Shown piece after piece: positions 17,103 through 25,527 of a stretch of 64,000 nt of DNA. Source of the DNA: Bacteroidales bacterium (GTDB lineage: Bacteria > Bacteroidota > Bacteroidia > Bacteroidales > UBA932); contig JAFROX010000001.1 in the NCBI GenBank assembly GCA_017429475.1, positions 1-64,000 of the forward strand. The letters are read 5' to 3'. The translations under genes and the position numbers were made by a program. Within the stretch, counting starts at the first letter, position 1. Each line of letters opens with the position of its first letter. The notes beneath the pieces were generated by a model. It worked only from the letters and a program-made list of their open reading frames with translations. It was not told where the DNA came from and did no database searches.

Positions 17103-17252
17103 ATGCAACCAGCCAACGACATAGTACCCAAATTAGATCCTAAAGAATACCAGCCTTCTGATGAATTGAAGAAACTGGGACTGCCGCTTGAAGATGCAAC
17201 GGAAGAAAAAGAAAATCTCGATCCCAAATCCCAGTACATCCTCTCAAAGTAA
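17103..17252 (+). CDS. Small acidic hypothetical protein (49 aa)
   Basis: This ATG-to-TAA frame encodes 49 residues rich in Glu, Asp, Lys and Pro (for example LPLEDATEEKENLDPKS), with no hydrophobic segment. Its codon use looks like that of nearby genes. It ends eight bases before the palindrome of the WYL gene. I do not recognise it. It could be a short intrinsically disordered protein, an antitoxin-like partner, or a chance frame. Confidence 0.4.
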   Translation: MQPANDIVPKLDPKEYQPSDELKKLGLPLEDATEEKENLDPKSQYILSK

Positions 17253-17260
17253 AAATTTAG

Positions 17261-17297
17261 TTGTACCACGTTTTGGTACAATATGGTGTTTACTTTG
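17261..17297 (+). promoter_or_regulatory. WYL-gene promoter with TTGTACCA palindrome
   Basis: The perfect inverted repeat TTGTACCA-N5-TGGTACAA (17261-17281) is followed nine bases later by the -7-like TTACTTTG (17290-17297). The same arrangement recurs at 18722-18758. A second -7-like box, TACCTTTG, lies near 17319. The palindrome covers the place of the -33 box, so it is a likely repressor or activator site for the WYL protein encoded next. Confidence 0.6.
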
Positions 17298-17345
17298 TTC
17301 CGTGAAAGGTTCAAAATAAGTACCTTTGAACAAAAGACCCTGACT

Positions 17346-18260
17346 ATGAAATCCTACGCCCTCTTTCAGGAATACATCTGGCTGGTGGAGACCATCCACC
17401 GGGAAGGCCGGCTCACGCTCGAAGAAATCAACCAGCGCTGGCTTCGCACCGAGATGTCCGAAGGAGTCAGCCTCGCCAGAAGCACCTTCAACAGGCACCG
17501 CGACGCCATCCTCGATATGTTCGGCATCATCATAGACTGCGACAGGAAAGACGGCTTCCGCTACTACATCTTCAACGAAGAAGTGCTTGGAGAAGACTCC
17601 ATACAGAACTGGATGCTCTCCACCCTTTCCGTCAACAGCATCCTGTCAGAGAGCAAGGCCGTGCAGAGCAGGATACTGCTGGAGTCCATCCCCTCCGACG
17701 GCGAGAACCTCCACAAATTCATAGACGCAATGAAGCGCGGCGTTCGCATCCGGGTGAACTACCGCCGTTACGGCGCAGAAGCCTCCAACTCCTCGATGAA
17801 ACTCGACCCGTTCTTTGTCAAGCTCTTCAACAGAAGGTGGTATGGCCTCGTAAAATTCCCTGAGCCTACAGCGTTGCTCTTCACCCTCGCCTTCGACCGC
17901 ATCCTGTCACTCGAGGTGACCGACGAAAAGTTCGAATACAAGAAAGACTTCGACCCCGCAGGATGGTTCAGGGACAGCTATGGAATCGTCAGGGACCAGG
18001 CAGTACCCGTGGAGAAAGTAGTGATACGCGCCTTCGGCAAGGAAGTCAACTACCTCCGCGACCTGCCGCTGCACCACAGCCAGAAAGAAGTCGCCGCTAG
18101 CGAAGGATACTCCGACTTCGAGATGACCCTCCGCCCTACCGCCGACTTCTTCAGCCCGCTGTTGGCCCGTGGCGCCGCCGTCAAGGTCCTGCAGCCCCAA
18201 TGGCTAGCCAACGAGATCAAAGCCATCCACCAGGCCGCGATAGAATTGTATAACCAATAA
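17346..18260 (+). CDS. WYL-domain transcriptional regulator
   Basis: A 304-residue regulator. The N-terminal ~85 residues form a winged-helix region (LTLEEINQRWLRTEMSEG, then LARSTFNRHRDAILDMFG). The WYL domain is at about 135-205, with the typical IRVNYRRYG and NRRWYGLVK patterns, and a WCX-like C-terminal domain follows. WYL domains bind nucleic acids or nucleotide ligands, and such regulators frequently control phage-defence genes. I start at the ATG at 17346, because the longer frame would begin inside the promoter. Two copies of one palindrome, before this gene and before the HIRAN gene, suggest that it controls itself and that neighbour. Confidence 0.85.
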   Translation: MKSYALFQEYIWLVETIHREGRLTLEEINQRWLRTEMSEGVSLARSTFNRHRDAILDMFGIIIDCDRKDGFRYYIFNEEVLGEDSIQNWMLSTLSVNSILSESKAVQSRILLESIPSDGENLHKFIDAMKRGVRIRVNYRRYGAEASNSSMKLDPFFVKLFNRRWYGLVKFPEPTALLFTLAFDRILSLEVTDEKFEYKKDFDPAGWFRDSYGIVRDQAVPVEKVVIRAFGKEVNYLRDLPLHHSQKEVAASEGYSDFEMTLRPTADFFSPLLARGAAVKVLQPQWLANEIKAIHQAAIELYNQ

Positions 18261-18271
18261 TTCCATATACG

Positions 18272-18721
18272 ATGAAAACATTCCTTCTCTATTGGAACCC
18301 CTACTTCTCAAGCTACAAAGTCGAAGATTTCCTGGACGACTTCGACTTTGAGGAAGGCATCTTCCCCGATGACTTCAACTGGAGCATCTACGAACACGAG
18401 AAAGCCCACGCAGGAGACCGCTTCATCTTCATCAAGGTAGGATACGAGAAGCCGACAGGAATCATAGGCACCGGCCACTTCACTTCCGAGCCGTACCTGG
18501 GCGAAGACTGGTCAGGCCAGGGCCGCAAGGTCTGGTATATGGATATGGAATGGGAGACTGCCGTCGATCCCTTGTCAGATATGGTCGCCCCCACCGATGC
18601 CCTCCAGGCAGCAGTTCCTGATGTGAACTGGACCACCGGCAAGGCCGGCGTGGAAATAGACCCCAAGACCGCCTTCATCATCGAAGGTATCTGGCAGCAT
18701 CATCTGAAAAAATTCAAATAG
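18272..18721 (+). CDS. EVE/PUA-like domain protein (tentative)
   Basis: A 149-residue protein directly after the WYL gene (11-base gap). The start (FLLYWNPYFSSYKVEDF), the central AGDRFIFIKVGYEKPTGIIG strand pair and the WYMDMEWETAVDPL segment resemble EVE or other PUA-like domains, which recognise modified bases in DNA or RNA and often sit in restriction-type loci. No aromatic cage can be assigned with confidence by eye. If the assignment is right, the protein could sense DNA modification. The alternative is an unknown protein with a PUA-like barrel. Confidence 0.6.
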   Translation: MKTFLLYWNPYFSSYKVEDFLDDFDFEEGIFPDDFNWSIYEHEKAHAGDRFIFIKVGYEKPTGIIGTGHFTSEPYLGEDWSGQGRKVWYMDMEWETAVDPLSDMVAPTDALQAAVPDVNWTTGKAGVEIDPKTAFIIEGIWQHHLKKFK

Positions 18722-18758
18722 TTGTATCACATTTTGGTACAACCCCGCTTTTACTTTG
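18722..18758 (+). promoter_or_regulatory. HIRAN-gene promoter with second palindrome copy
   Basis: TTGTATCA-N5-TGGTACAA (18722-18742), one mismatch from a perfect palindrome, precedes the -7-like TTACTTTG at 18751-18758. Spacing and flanking bases match the site before the WYL gene, so both promoters are probably controlled by the same protein. Confidence 0.55.
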
Positions 18759-18786
18759 TTCTCAGAAACTTCAAAACCTTAGTATT

Positions 18787-19134
18787 ATGAAAGCAAAAGA
18801 GAACAAAGCAGTCAAGAAGATCCATCTGACAAACTTCCACATCGCAGGATTCGGTTACTGGGAAGGCTGCGAAGCCTTCGAAATGCTCAAGATCGGGACC
18901 AGGCTGGATCTGGTGCGCGAGGACGACAATCCTTTCGATCCTTACGCAGTAGCAATCTACTTCGGCGAGTACAAACTGGGTTTCATCCCTCGCGGCTCTA
19001 ACCACGACATCTCCAAGTATCTGGATATGGGCTACGGTGACCTCTATGAAGTCCGTATCACCCGCATCACCCCTGACGTCCATCCCGAGAACCAGGTCGA
19101 AGTCATCGTTTATCTCAAGAAAGCAGTCGAATAA
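18787..19134 (+). CDS. HIRAN-domain protein
   Basis: A 115-residue single-domain protein with the HIRAN pattern: FHIAGFGYWEGCEAFEMLKIG, then DLVREDDNPFDPYAVAIYF, then YKLGFIPRGSNHDISKYLDMG. HIRAN domains are OB-like folds that bind single-stranded DNA ends and damaged or stalled DNA, and also occur as stand-alone bacterial proteins. It has its own palindrome-containing promoter and is followed 13 bases later by a small unknown gene. A role in sensing foreign or damaged DNA together with the WYL regulator is an inference. Confidence 0.8.
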   Translation: MKAKENKAVKKIHLTNFHIAGFGYWEGCEAFEMLKIGTRLDLVREDDNPFDPYAVAIYFGEYKLGFIPRGSNHDISKYLDMGYGDLYEVRITRITPDVHPENQVEVIVYLKKAVE

Positions 19135-19147
19135 TACATTCACTCAT

Positions 19148-19483
19148 ATGAGAGCGATCAAATGGCGCATAATCGAGCATCATCGGCAGAGGATGAATGA
19201 CGGCGTCTTTGTCTACAAAAAGAACGGGTTTTATACGATCTACCGCTACATCGATGACTGGGATGAAGACGGAGACACCATATACGATGACGAAGAGTAC
19301 CTGAGTCAGATCCCCGAGGGCGAATTTATGGCAGCCATCGGGGCCTCCGACGACAGTCAGGTGATTCACTGGATCAAAACCCACCTGATAAAAGAGCAAA
19401 GCAACTCCCTCGACGACATCATCAGTTTCCTCGACGAGAATAATGTTTCCTATCGATACGAAATCAACGGACTCACTGTGTGA
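19148..19483 (+). CDS. Acidic hypothetical protein
   Basis: A 111-residue acidic soluble protein that I do not recognise. It has a basic, aromatic start (MRAIKWRIIEHHRQRMN), a strongly acidic middle (DDWDEDGDTIYDDEEYL) and a C-terminal helical part. The acidic middle could mimic DNA or bind a basic partner. I start at the ATG at 19148, 13 bases after the HIRAN gene, and not further upstream in the HIRAN frame. Its stop codon touches the left arm of the foldback sequence. Confidence 0.65.
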   Translation: MRAIKWRIIEHHRQRMNDGVFVYKKNGFYTIYRYIDDWDEDGDTIYDDEEYLSQIPEGEFMAAIGASDDSQVIHWIKTHLIKEQSNSLDDIISFLDENNVSYRYEINGLTV

Positions 19484-19631
19484 TTCCGCCAAAGTGTGGA
19501 AGGATAATGTGGCTCAGAAAGCGCAGGAGGCCGGTTGTCCTTCCACAGTGCCCGTTCTAAGGCCAGTGTGGAAGGGTCATTGGCCCTACAGACACCTGCA
19601 GAAGGGTTCGTCCCTCCACACTTTGGCGGAA
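19484..19631. repeat. 148-bp foldback element
   Basis: The 21-base outer arms, TTCCGCCAAAGTGTGGAAGGA (19484-19504) shown here in parts as TTCCGCCAAAG and TGTGGAAGGA, are inverted at 19611-19631 with one mismatch. A second, nested pair (CCTTCCACAGTG near 19540 and CAGTGTGGAAGG near 19564) repeats the same core. The whole could fold into a long hairpin. It may be a MITE-like palindromic element or the terminator of the WYL/HIRAN cluster. Open frames inside it do not look coding. Confidence 0.6.
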
Positions 19632-19681
19632 ATGAGCAAAAAGTGAAGGCCTCTGTTATTGCGAAAACTGCCGCGTTTTTG

Positions 19682-19689
19682 TTAATTTG
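19682..19689 (+). promoter_or_regulatory. -7-like element before flavin reductase gene
   Basis: TTAATTTG, close to the Bacteroidota -7 consensus, lies 17 bases before the ATG at 19707. Confidence 0.4.
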
Positions 19690-19706
19690 CGCAAAACACA
19701 ACGTAT

Positions 19707-20297
19707 ATGAAATCAGAAAATACATTCAAAGAAGTTGCAGGGCGCAGGAACTTCGGGCCTGAGCACGCACTTGTAACCACCCCTCAGCCCTGCGTGATGA
19801 TCGCCACCTGGGACGCAGACAAAACCCCCGACGTGATGATGGCCGCTTGGGCTGGCCAGTACGACTTCAAGCAGATAGTCGTCAGCATGTCGAACCACAA
19901 GACCACGAAGAACCTGGAACGCACACGCGCCTTCACCGTAAGTTTCGCAGACGCCCGCACAGTAGCCGAATCAGACTACTTCGGCCTCGTGAGCGGCAAC
20001 AAGGTGGCAGACAAGGTCGCCAAGGTAGGCTTCAGCGTCACCCCCAGCCCTAACGTAGACGCCCCCATCATCGACCAGTATCCCCTCACCCTCGAGTGCA
20101 AGGTCCTCAGCTGGACAGACGGCATACTCGTAGGCGAAGTAGTCAATATGAGCGCCGACGAGAGCATCCTCACCGACGGCAAGGTCGACCTGACCAAGCT
20201 CCAGCCCATCGTCTTCGACGCAGCGGCAATGTGCTACCGCGCCATCGGAGAAGAAGTCGGCAAAGCCTGGGGAGCAGGCAAGAAGTTCGCCGAATAG
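19707..20297 (+). CDS. Flavin reductase-like (flavoredoxin) protein
   Basis: A 196-residue cytoplasmic flavoprotein of the flavin reductase-like, FMN-binding split-barrel family. Recognisable parts are PCVMIATWDADKTPDVMMAAWAGQ near residues 30-52, when read in segments, and VVSMSNHKTTKNLERTR near 58-75, which form the FMN site. Family members reduce flavin with NAD(P)H or act as electron carriers (flavoredoxins). It stands alone between the foldback element and a strong terminator, so genomic context gives no substrate. Confidence 0.85.
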   Translation: MKSENTFKEVAGRRNFGPEHALVTTPQPCVMIATWDADKTPDVMMAAWAGQYDFKQIVVSMSNHKTTKNLERTRAFTVSFADARTVAESDYFGLVSGNKVADKVAKVGFSVTPSPNVDAPIIDQYPLTLECKVLSWTDGILVGEVVNMSADESILTDGKVDLTKLQPIVFDAAAMCYRAIGEEVGKAWGAGKKFAE

Positions 20298-20317
20298 CCC
20301 TGGCTTCATAAGAAAAA

Positions 20318-20345
20318 CAAAGGCCGTCCTTTCGGGCGGCCTTTG
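20318..20345. terminator. Bidirectional terminator between flavin reductase gene and susD
   Basis: CAAAGGCCGTCC and GGGCGGCCTTTG pair as a 12-bp stem with one G-T pair and a TTTC loop. T-rich sequence follows on the + strand and an A-rich stretch precedes it, so it can stop transcription from both convergent genes. Confidence 0.75.
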
Positions 20346-20364
20346 TTCGTATTGTAAGGTCCTG

Positions 20365-22395
20365 TTAGTTCAGGTAGCCGGGATTCTGGTATACAGCCTT
20401 CTCTTCATCAGTCATCTCAAGACCGTTCAGGTGGTCGATAGGGATAGGCCTGATGTAGTGGTGAGGCTCAATGACCCTCTTGTAGGTATGCTCGTTGGGA
20501 TCGTTCTTGGTGAACGCCTCGGTCATCTTGTAGGTAGAAGCCCTGTCAGTCCAGGTCTGCGTGCGGACAAGGTCGAACCAGCGTCTTGACTCGCCGAAGA
20601 ACTCGCGGCTGTACTCGTCCAGCAGCCAGTTGATCGTAATATTTGCAGGAGTCTCGGCAACCAGTTCGGCGCTGTAGTCATACGATACGGCCTTCTGGTC
20701 AGCCACAGAGAAGCTCCACTTGCCGGCACGCGCGCGGATAACCTTCATCAGGTCGGTAGCACTCTGGCTTCCGGTAGCGCCCTTGACATAAGCCTCAGCT
20801 GCCACGAAATACAGTTCGGCAAAACGGGCGATGACCAACGGACGGAAGTTGCCGGAGTTGGGAGCACCGGGCTCGTTCTCACCCTTGTCGGTACGATAGA
20901 CAGACACCTTCCAGGGGCCCGGGTAGTTGTTTCGGCCGATGTGGCTGGGCTCGATGACGAATGCTGACTCGCCAGGCATCTCGCCGCCGGCATACGCTGA
21001 CGGGCCCTTCATATCGGTGACGCCGGGACGGTCCATAGGATATACGACAACGCCGGGTTCCTGGTTCTTAGACAAGAACTTGAGGATCACGCCGTCATAT
21101 TCGACAGGAAGATTGTTGGCACCATATACGACGTGGGTTTTATCTTTCTTGTTGTACCTTGAATAGTTCTGGCGGTAAGCCATATTGAAGGTGACGTCAA
21201 GACGGCTGTCGTGGTCGTTCGTGAAAGTGTTGTAGAACACCTCGTGGACAGGAGCCATACGTGTCCAGGGACGGCCGTAGCCCTGCTCTGCAGAACGTGT
21301 GATTGCTGCACCAGAAGACCACTCTTCGACTCCCTTGGTGATCTTGCGTTCTGGTGACAGACCGGCCCTGATGTATGTGTAGTTCGGGTTGTGATACCAG
21401 AACTCGCAGTTGTCAGGTGCGTTGCCGCTGGAGTTCGTCAAGTCGGTACCGCCATACTGCACGTTGTCGATGGTGTAGTCTGCATAGAGCAGGAACTCCT
21501 TCGAGTACTTGTTGGAGCCCTTCCACATATCATACTCAGTAGCCTCGAGCCCATAGATGGAAGGAGCCTTGCTGATGCCTTCGATGGCAATGTTATATGC
21601 TTGCTGGAAGAGGTCCTTAGCCTTTGATGCATCCCTTACCACGGAGTGAGTCTGACCTTCTGCATTGGTCGTAGTCTCGGGGTAAGTAGGGATGTTCTTA
21701 GGATTCTCGTTCCACCAGGCATAGGTAAGATATGCCTTGGCAAGGAACAGGCGGGCTACAGTCTTGGTGACGGCACCCTTTACACGGGGCTGGTCAGGCA
21801 GATTCTCGACAGCATACTTGAAATCCGGGATGATGCACTTGTCGTATACTTCATCGACAGTGTTGCGGATAGATGTACGGCTGGGAGTGGCATTGAATTT
21901 CAGCTCACCTGAACCGAGATCCATCGGCACGCCGCCGAAAGTCTGGACGAGGAGGAAATAGTCGAACGCCCTGAAGAAGCGGGCCTCTGCAAGCAATGCA
22001 GGAGCCACGCCGTTGGCTTCTCCGTTCTCGATAACGCCGTTGGCAGTATTGATGTTGCCGAAGCAAGATGTCCAGGTAGAAGAAGCGGGGTTCTGCGAAG
22101 CGGACCATTGGGTAGTGCCTTCACCCATATCGGCCACCTGGTGTTCTATACGGGCCGAACCTCCGGTCGTGAACTCATCCGTACCGGGGCCCATCTGGTT
22201 GATCATATTACCGCCACCGTATACGTTTCTAAGATGGTAGTACATATAGTTCAATCCGCCTTCCACGCCAGCTTCAGTATTGAAGTAAGAAGGGACGAAC
22301 AGAGTCCTGGGCTGCTCCTTAAGGAAGTCCTCACCACAGGAAACGCACACTATTGAAAGAATAGTTACTAATGCAAAATATTTTAATGTTTTCAT
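20365..22395 (-). CDS. susD: SusD/RagB family outer-membrane lipoprotein
   Basis: A 676-residue surface lipoprotein that binds glycans for the partner SusC porin. The signal peptide ends in a lipobox (CVSCGED) with the lipidated Cys near residue 20. A SusD-type helical (TPR-like) N-terminal half follows (EQPRTLFVPSYFNTEAG, then AEARFFRAFDYFLLVQTFGGVP). The C-terminal end, DEYSREFFGESRRWFDLVRT and YIRPIP, is the classical RagB/SusD signature. It lies 18 bases after susC and shares its transcript. The neighbouring divergent GH2 and GH3 genes suggest a beta-linked plant or host glycan, but the substrate cannot be read from the sequence. Confidence 0.95.
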   Translation of the reverse strand: MKTLKYFALVTILSIVCVSCGEDFLKEQPRTLFVPSYFNTEAGVEGGLNYMYYHLRNVYGGGNMINQMGPGTDEFTTGGSARIEHQVADMGEGTTQWSASQNPASSTWTSCFGNINTANGVIENGEANGVAPALLAEARFFRAFDYFLLVQTFGGVPMDLGSGELKFNATPSRTSIRNTVDEVYDKCIIPDFKYAVENLPDQPRVKGAVTKTVARLFLAKAYLTYAWWNENPKNIPTYPETTTNAEGQTHSVVRDASKAKDLFQQAYNIAIEGISKAPSIYGLEATEYDMWKGSNKYSKEFLLYADYTIDNVQYGGTDLTNSSGNAPDNCEFWYHNPNYTYIRAGLSPERKITKGVEEWSSGAAITRSAEQGYGRPWTRMAPVHEVFYNTFTNDHDSRLDVTFNMAYRQNYSRYNKKDKTHVVYGANNLPVEYDGVILKFLSKNQEPGVVVYPMDRPGVTDMKGPSAYAGGEMPGESAFVIEPSHIGRNNYPGPWKVSVYRTDKGENEPGAPNSGNFRPLVIARFAELYFVAAEAYVKGATGSQSATDLMKVIRARAGKWSFSVADQKAVSYDYSAELVAETPANITINWLLDEYSREFFGESRRWFDLVRTQTWTDRASTYKMTEAFTKNDPNEHTYKRVIEPHHYIRPIPIDHLNGLEMTDEEKAVYQNPGYLN

Positions 22396-22413
22396 GGCTA
22401 TTCGGACTTTAGG

Positions 22414-25344
22414 TTAGAATGACAGGTTAAGACCGAGCAGATAGTTGACGGTCGGAGGAGTGCCTTGTGACACAGCGTAAGCACCGCTGTTTGAGACAGG
22501 GCGGATGCCGGTCTCCTTGTAGAAAGGAGAGTAGACCACGAACGGGTTCTGGACAGTGGCGTAGAGACGGCAGCTGCGCAGACCGATGTTCTTCACAGCC
22601 CTCAGGTTGCCGAAATTGTAACCCAGGGTGATGGTGTTGATGAGGACATTCGAACCGGACCATCTTGAAGCAGTCTCTATATACTTGGCATTGTCACCGC
22701 CGGATGTCGCACCGCCGGGAGCCGGGAAGCGGACGTTAGGAGTCTCGGGAGTCCAGTAGTCGACAACCACGTTGTTGCGACGGCCTGACAGAAGGTTCTG
22801 ATAGCCGTTGTGGATGTTGGAAGTAAGCATACCTCCTACCTGGAAGCTGCCGACCACAGTAAAGTCGAATCCTTTCCAGGACATTGTCGAGTTGAAACCG
22901 CCCTGAAGCATGGCTTCATTTGTCATCACGACCTTGTCATCATCGCCGATAACCCTTACGGGATCGCCGTTGGCGTCATATTCTCCGTTGTACTGGACTT
23001 TGATCATACCGACGTTTCCACCGGGTTCGAGTTTCTCGCGGAGAGCCTCCTCGTCCTGCTGCCAGAGACCTTCGTATACATACTCGCGGAATGAATTGAC
23101 GGGATAGCCCACATACCAGTTGTTTGCACGGTCCTCATCCTGGCCGGAAGCCAGCTCGACGATCTCATTGTGGTTGTGATAGAAGTTCAGGCCTGCGGTC
23201 CAGTTGAAGCCGTCGCCGCGATGCTGGATGATGGTGCCGTTGACGGTGAACTCGATACCGTTGTTCATTGTCTTGCCGACATTCGCGGTATAGCTGTTCA
23301 CACCTGCTGTAGAAGGAAGGTTGATGGTCATCAGCAGGTCTTTTGTAAGGACGTGGTAGTACTCAAGGCTACCGCTCAGGCGGCCGTTGAAGAAGCCGTA
23401 GTCGACACCGAAGTTCCAGGTCTCAGAATACTCCCAGCCGAGGTCATTGTTCGGAAGAGAAGTGACGTAGTAGGCAGTCACATAATCTGTGTCGTAGTTG
23501 TAGTAGCGTGAAGAAAGACGTCCAAGCGTAGAATAAGGAGAGATTGACTGGTTTGAAGTCTGTCCGTAACCGGCCCTGATCTTCAGCATGTCAACCCAGG
23601 CGACGCTCTTCATGAAGTCCTCGTTGCTGATGTTCCATCCGAGGGATACTGCAGGGTATGTATGCCATTTCTTGCCTTCTGCCAGCCTTGAAGAACCATC
23701 GGAACGCACGGTGGCGGAAATCATATACTTGTTGGCGTAAGAGTACATCACACGGCCCATCACAGACATCAGGTTGGTCTTGCTGTATGACTGGTTGTTC
23801 GGGTTGAAGGTGAGGTCACCGGCTCCTTCACCCATATAATAATACAGCATATAGTCGGCGGGAACGCCGCGTGAAGAGAAGCTGTTGCCGTAGCTTGTGG
23901 CTGACTCGGCCGAGAACATACCTGTAATGTTGATGTTGTGGACATCATTGAACGTGCGGTTGAAAGTCAGCAGGTTCTCGAGAGTCCAGTTCTTGCTCAG
24001 ACTCCAGGAGCGGCTTGCCGTGGCAGGCTCAGTGAGCACGCTGTTCAGGATGCCCTGGCCCCTGAATGTTCCGCTCTCGTTCAGCCTGAAGTTGTAACCT
24101 CCGTTGAGACGGTATTTCAGGCCCTTGAGGAACGGAGCCTCCACTTCCACATAAGCATTGTTGTATGCGCTGTAGCGGATTGACTCGTTGATGTTCTTGT
24201 CAGCGATCTCGTACATCAGTTCGCGTGTCTTGACCACGTAGTTCTGGTCCTTCGGCATATTGATGGCGCCGCGGCGGATATTGCCGTTCTCGTCGTAGGG
24301 GCTGACCATAGGAGTAAGGTCCACCTGCGCGCCGCCGGCACCCTGGCCGTAGTTCTTGTTGGTACCGAGGTTGGTGGAGAATCCCACTGCGAAATATTTG
24401 CCTATCTTCTGGTCGATGCTACCCCTGACGTTGACCCTGTCGAAACCTTCGGTAGGGATGTTGGATTCGTCCTTGTAGTAGCTTGCACCGAGAGAGAAGT
24501 TGCCGCCGTTGGTGCTTCCGGTCACTGAAAGGTTGTTCTGCACCGCATAGCCGGGCTCGTAATATATAGCCTGCCAGTCAGTGTCATACAGGTCCCTGTA
24601 CTCGTCCGCGCCGTCGATGTATTTCTTGGCGAGGTCACGGAGTTCGGTGAGTTGCTTGGTGTTCATAAACGGGTAAGGAAGCCATTGCTTGTACATTCCA
24701 TAGGAATTGAAGTTGACCCTTACCGGAGCGCCCTGGGCGCCGTGCTCGGTGGTGATCATAATGACACCGTTGGCACCGCGGGAACCGTAGATAGCTGTCG
24801 AAGACGCATCCTTGAGGATGTCGATGCTCTTGACATCGTCAGTGTTGATGTCGGCGAGGCTTCCTGAGAACGGAATGCCGTCAAGCACGATCAGAGGGTT
24901 GTTGTCTGCAGAGAGCGAACGGGTACCGCGGATGCGGATACGCATCGTGGCACCGGGCTTGGTGGATGTCTGCCTCATTTCCACACCGGCGACACGGCCC
25001 TGGAGGGCAGTGGTGATATCACCGGCAGGAATCTGCCTCAAGACTTCCTGATTGACAGAAGCGATTGAGCCCGTCACATCGGATTTCTTGGCAGTACCGT
25101 ATCCGATGACGACTGTCTCTTCGAGGAACTGGCTGTCTTCCTCGAGGGTAACCTGGAAAGAACTCCGGTTACCGGTAGGCAGTGAAACTGTCTTGTAACC
25201 GATGCTTGAAATTGTAAGCACTGCGTTCTGGGGAATGTTCAGCGAGAACTGGCCATTCTCTCCGGTAGCCGTACCTGTCCTGGTATCACCTGCCACAAAC
25301 ACAGAGGCGCCGACAACCGGCTGGCCGTCCGTATCTGTGACCAC
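22414..25344 (-). CDS. susC: SusC-type TonB-dependent transporter, cut off from its signal peptide
   Basis: A 976-residue open part of a SusC/RagA outer-membrane transporter. It begins in the carboxypeptidase D-like domain (DGQPVVGASVFVAGDT), followed by the plug with the LEETVVIGYGT TonB-box region, and the family signatures SIDILKDASSTAIYGSRGANG and GRVAGVEMRQ. The 22-strand barrel ends with the terminal Phe of LGLNLSF. The coordinates start at the first possible start (GTG at 25344), but the true gene begins at 25443: an in-frame TAG at 25363-25365 separates the signal peptide from this part. If the stop is real, the product could not be exported without read-through. It forms the usual pair with susD. 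Confidence 0.9.
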   Translation of the reverse strand: MVTDTDGQPVVGASVFVAGDTRTGTATGENGQFSLNIPQNAVLTISSIGYKTVSLPTGNRSSFQVTLEEDSQFLEETVVIGYGTAKKSDVTGSIASVNQEVLRQIPAGDITTALQGRVAGVEMRQTSTKPGATMRIRIRGTRSLSADNNPLIVLDGIPFSGSLADINTDDVKSIDILKDASSTAIYGSRGANGVIMITTEHGAQGAPVRVNFNSYGMYKQWLPYPFMNTKQLTELRDLAKKYIDGADEYRDLYDTDWQAIYYEPGYAVQNNLSVTGSTNGGNFSLGASYYKDESNIPTEGFDRVNVRGSIDQKIGKYFAVGFSTNLGTNKNYGQGAGGAQVDLTPMVSPYDENGNIRRGAINMPKDQNYVVKTRELMYEIADKNINESIRYSAYNNAYVEVEAPFLKGLKYRLNGGYNFRLNESGTFRGQGILNSVLTEPATASRSWSLSKNWTLENLLTFNRTFNDVHNINITGMFSAESATSYGNSFSSRGVPADYMLYYYMGEGAGDLTFNPNNQSYSKTNLMSVMGRVMYSYANKYMISATVRSDGSSRLAEGKKWHTYPAVSLGWNISNEDFMKSVAWVDMLKIRAGYGQTSNQSISPYSTLGRLSSRYYNYDTDYVTAYYVTSLPNNDLGWEYSETWNFGVDYGFFNGRLSGSLEYYHVLTKDLLMTINLPSTAGVNSYTANVGKTMNNGIEFTVNGTIIQHRGDGFNWTAGLNFYHNHNEIVELASGQDEDRANNWYVGYPVNSFREYVYEGLWQQDEEALREKLEPGGNVGMIKVQYNGEYDANGDPVRVIGDDDKVVMTNEAMLQGGFNSTMSWKGFDFTVVGSFQVGGMLTSNIHNGYQNLLSGRRNNVVVDYWTPETPNVRFPAPGGATSGGDNAKYIETASRWSGSNVLINTITLGYNFGNLRAVKNIGLRSCRLYATVQNPFVVYSPFYKETGIRPVSNSGAYAVSQGTPPTVNYLLGLNLSF

Positions 25345-25362
25345 ACCGGTTACGGTGCGGTT

Positions 25363-25443
25363 CTAAGCCACTGCCGGAATGCTCCAGCAAAGGGCAAGAA
25401 GGGTGAAAATCACACCCGTCAATTTTAAGAATTGTTTTACCAT
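25363..25443 (-). pseudogene. Detached signal peptide of susC, ending in TAG
   Basis: From the ATG at 25443 the frame reads MVKQFLKLTGVIFTLLALC and a WSIPAVA cleavage region, a perfect signal peptide, then TAG, then NRTVTGVVTDTDG in the same frame as the transporter. SusC proteins usually have Gln at this place (AVAQ), so a single C-to-T change (CAG to TAG) explains the stop. Confidence 0.85.
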
Positions 25444-25527
25444 AAGTGTAGTTTTTGGTGGATAAATTTGATGTTAAATTTAGCAAAAACACCCTACTTG
25501 GTCAAATAAAATAATCCATTATTCTCC

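Noticed and set aside
19443..19762. Short open frames in both strands across the foldback element
   Set aside because: They run through inverted-repeat DNA, have unnatural composition and no promoter or ribosome-binding context. The flavin reductase start at 19707 fits better.
25286..25492. Minus-strand 68-codon frame overlapping the susC start
   Set aside because: It is a different frame over the susC signal peptide. The signal peptide and plug lie in one frame interrupted only by TAG, so a nonsense change, not a frameshift, explains the locus.
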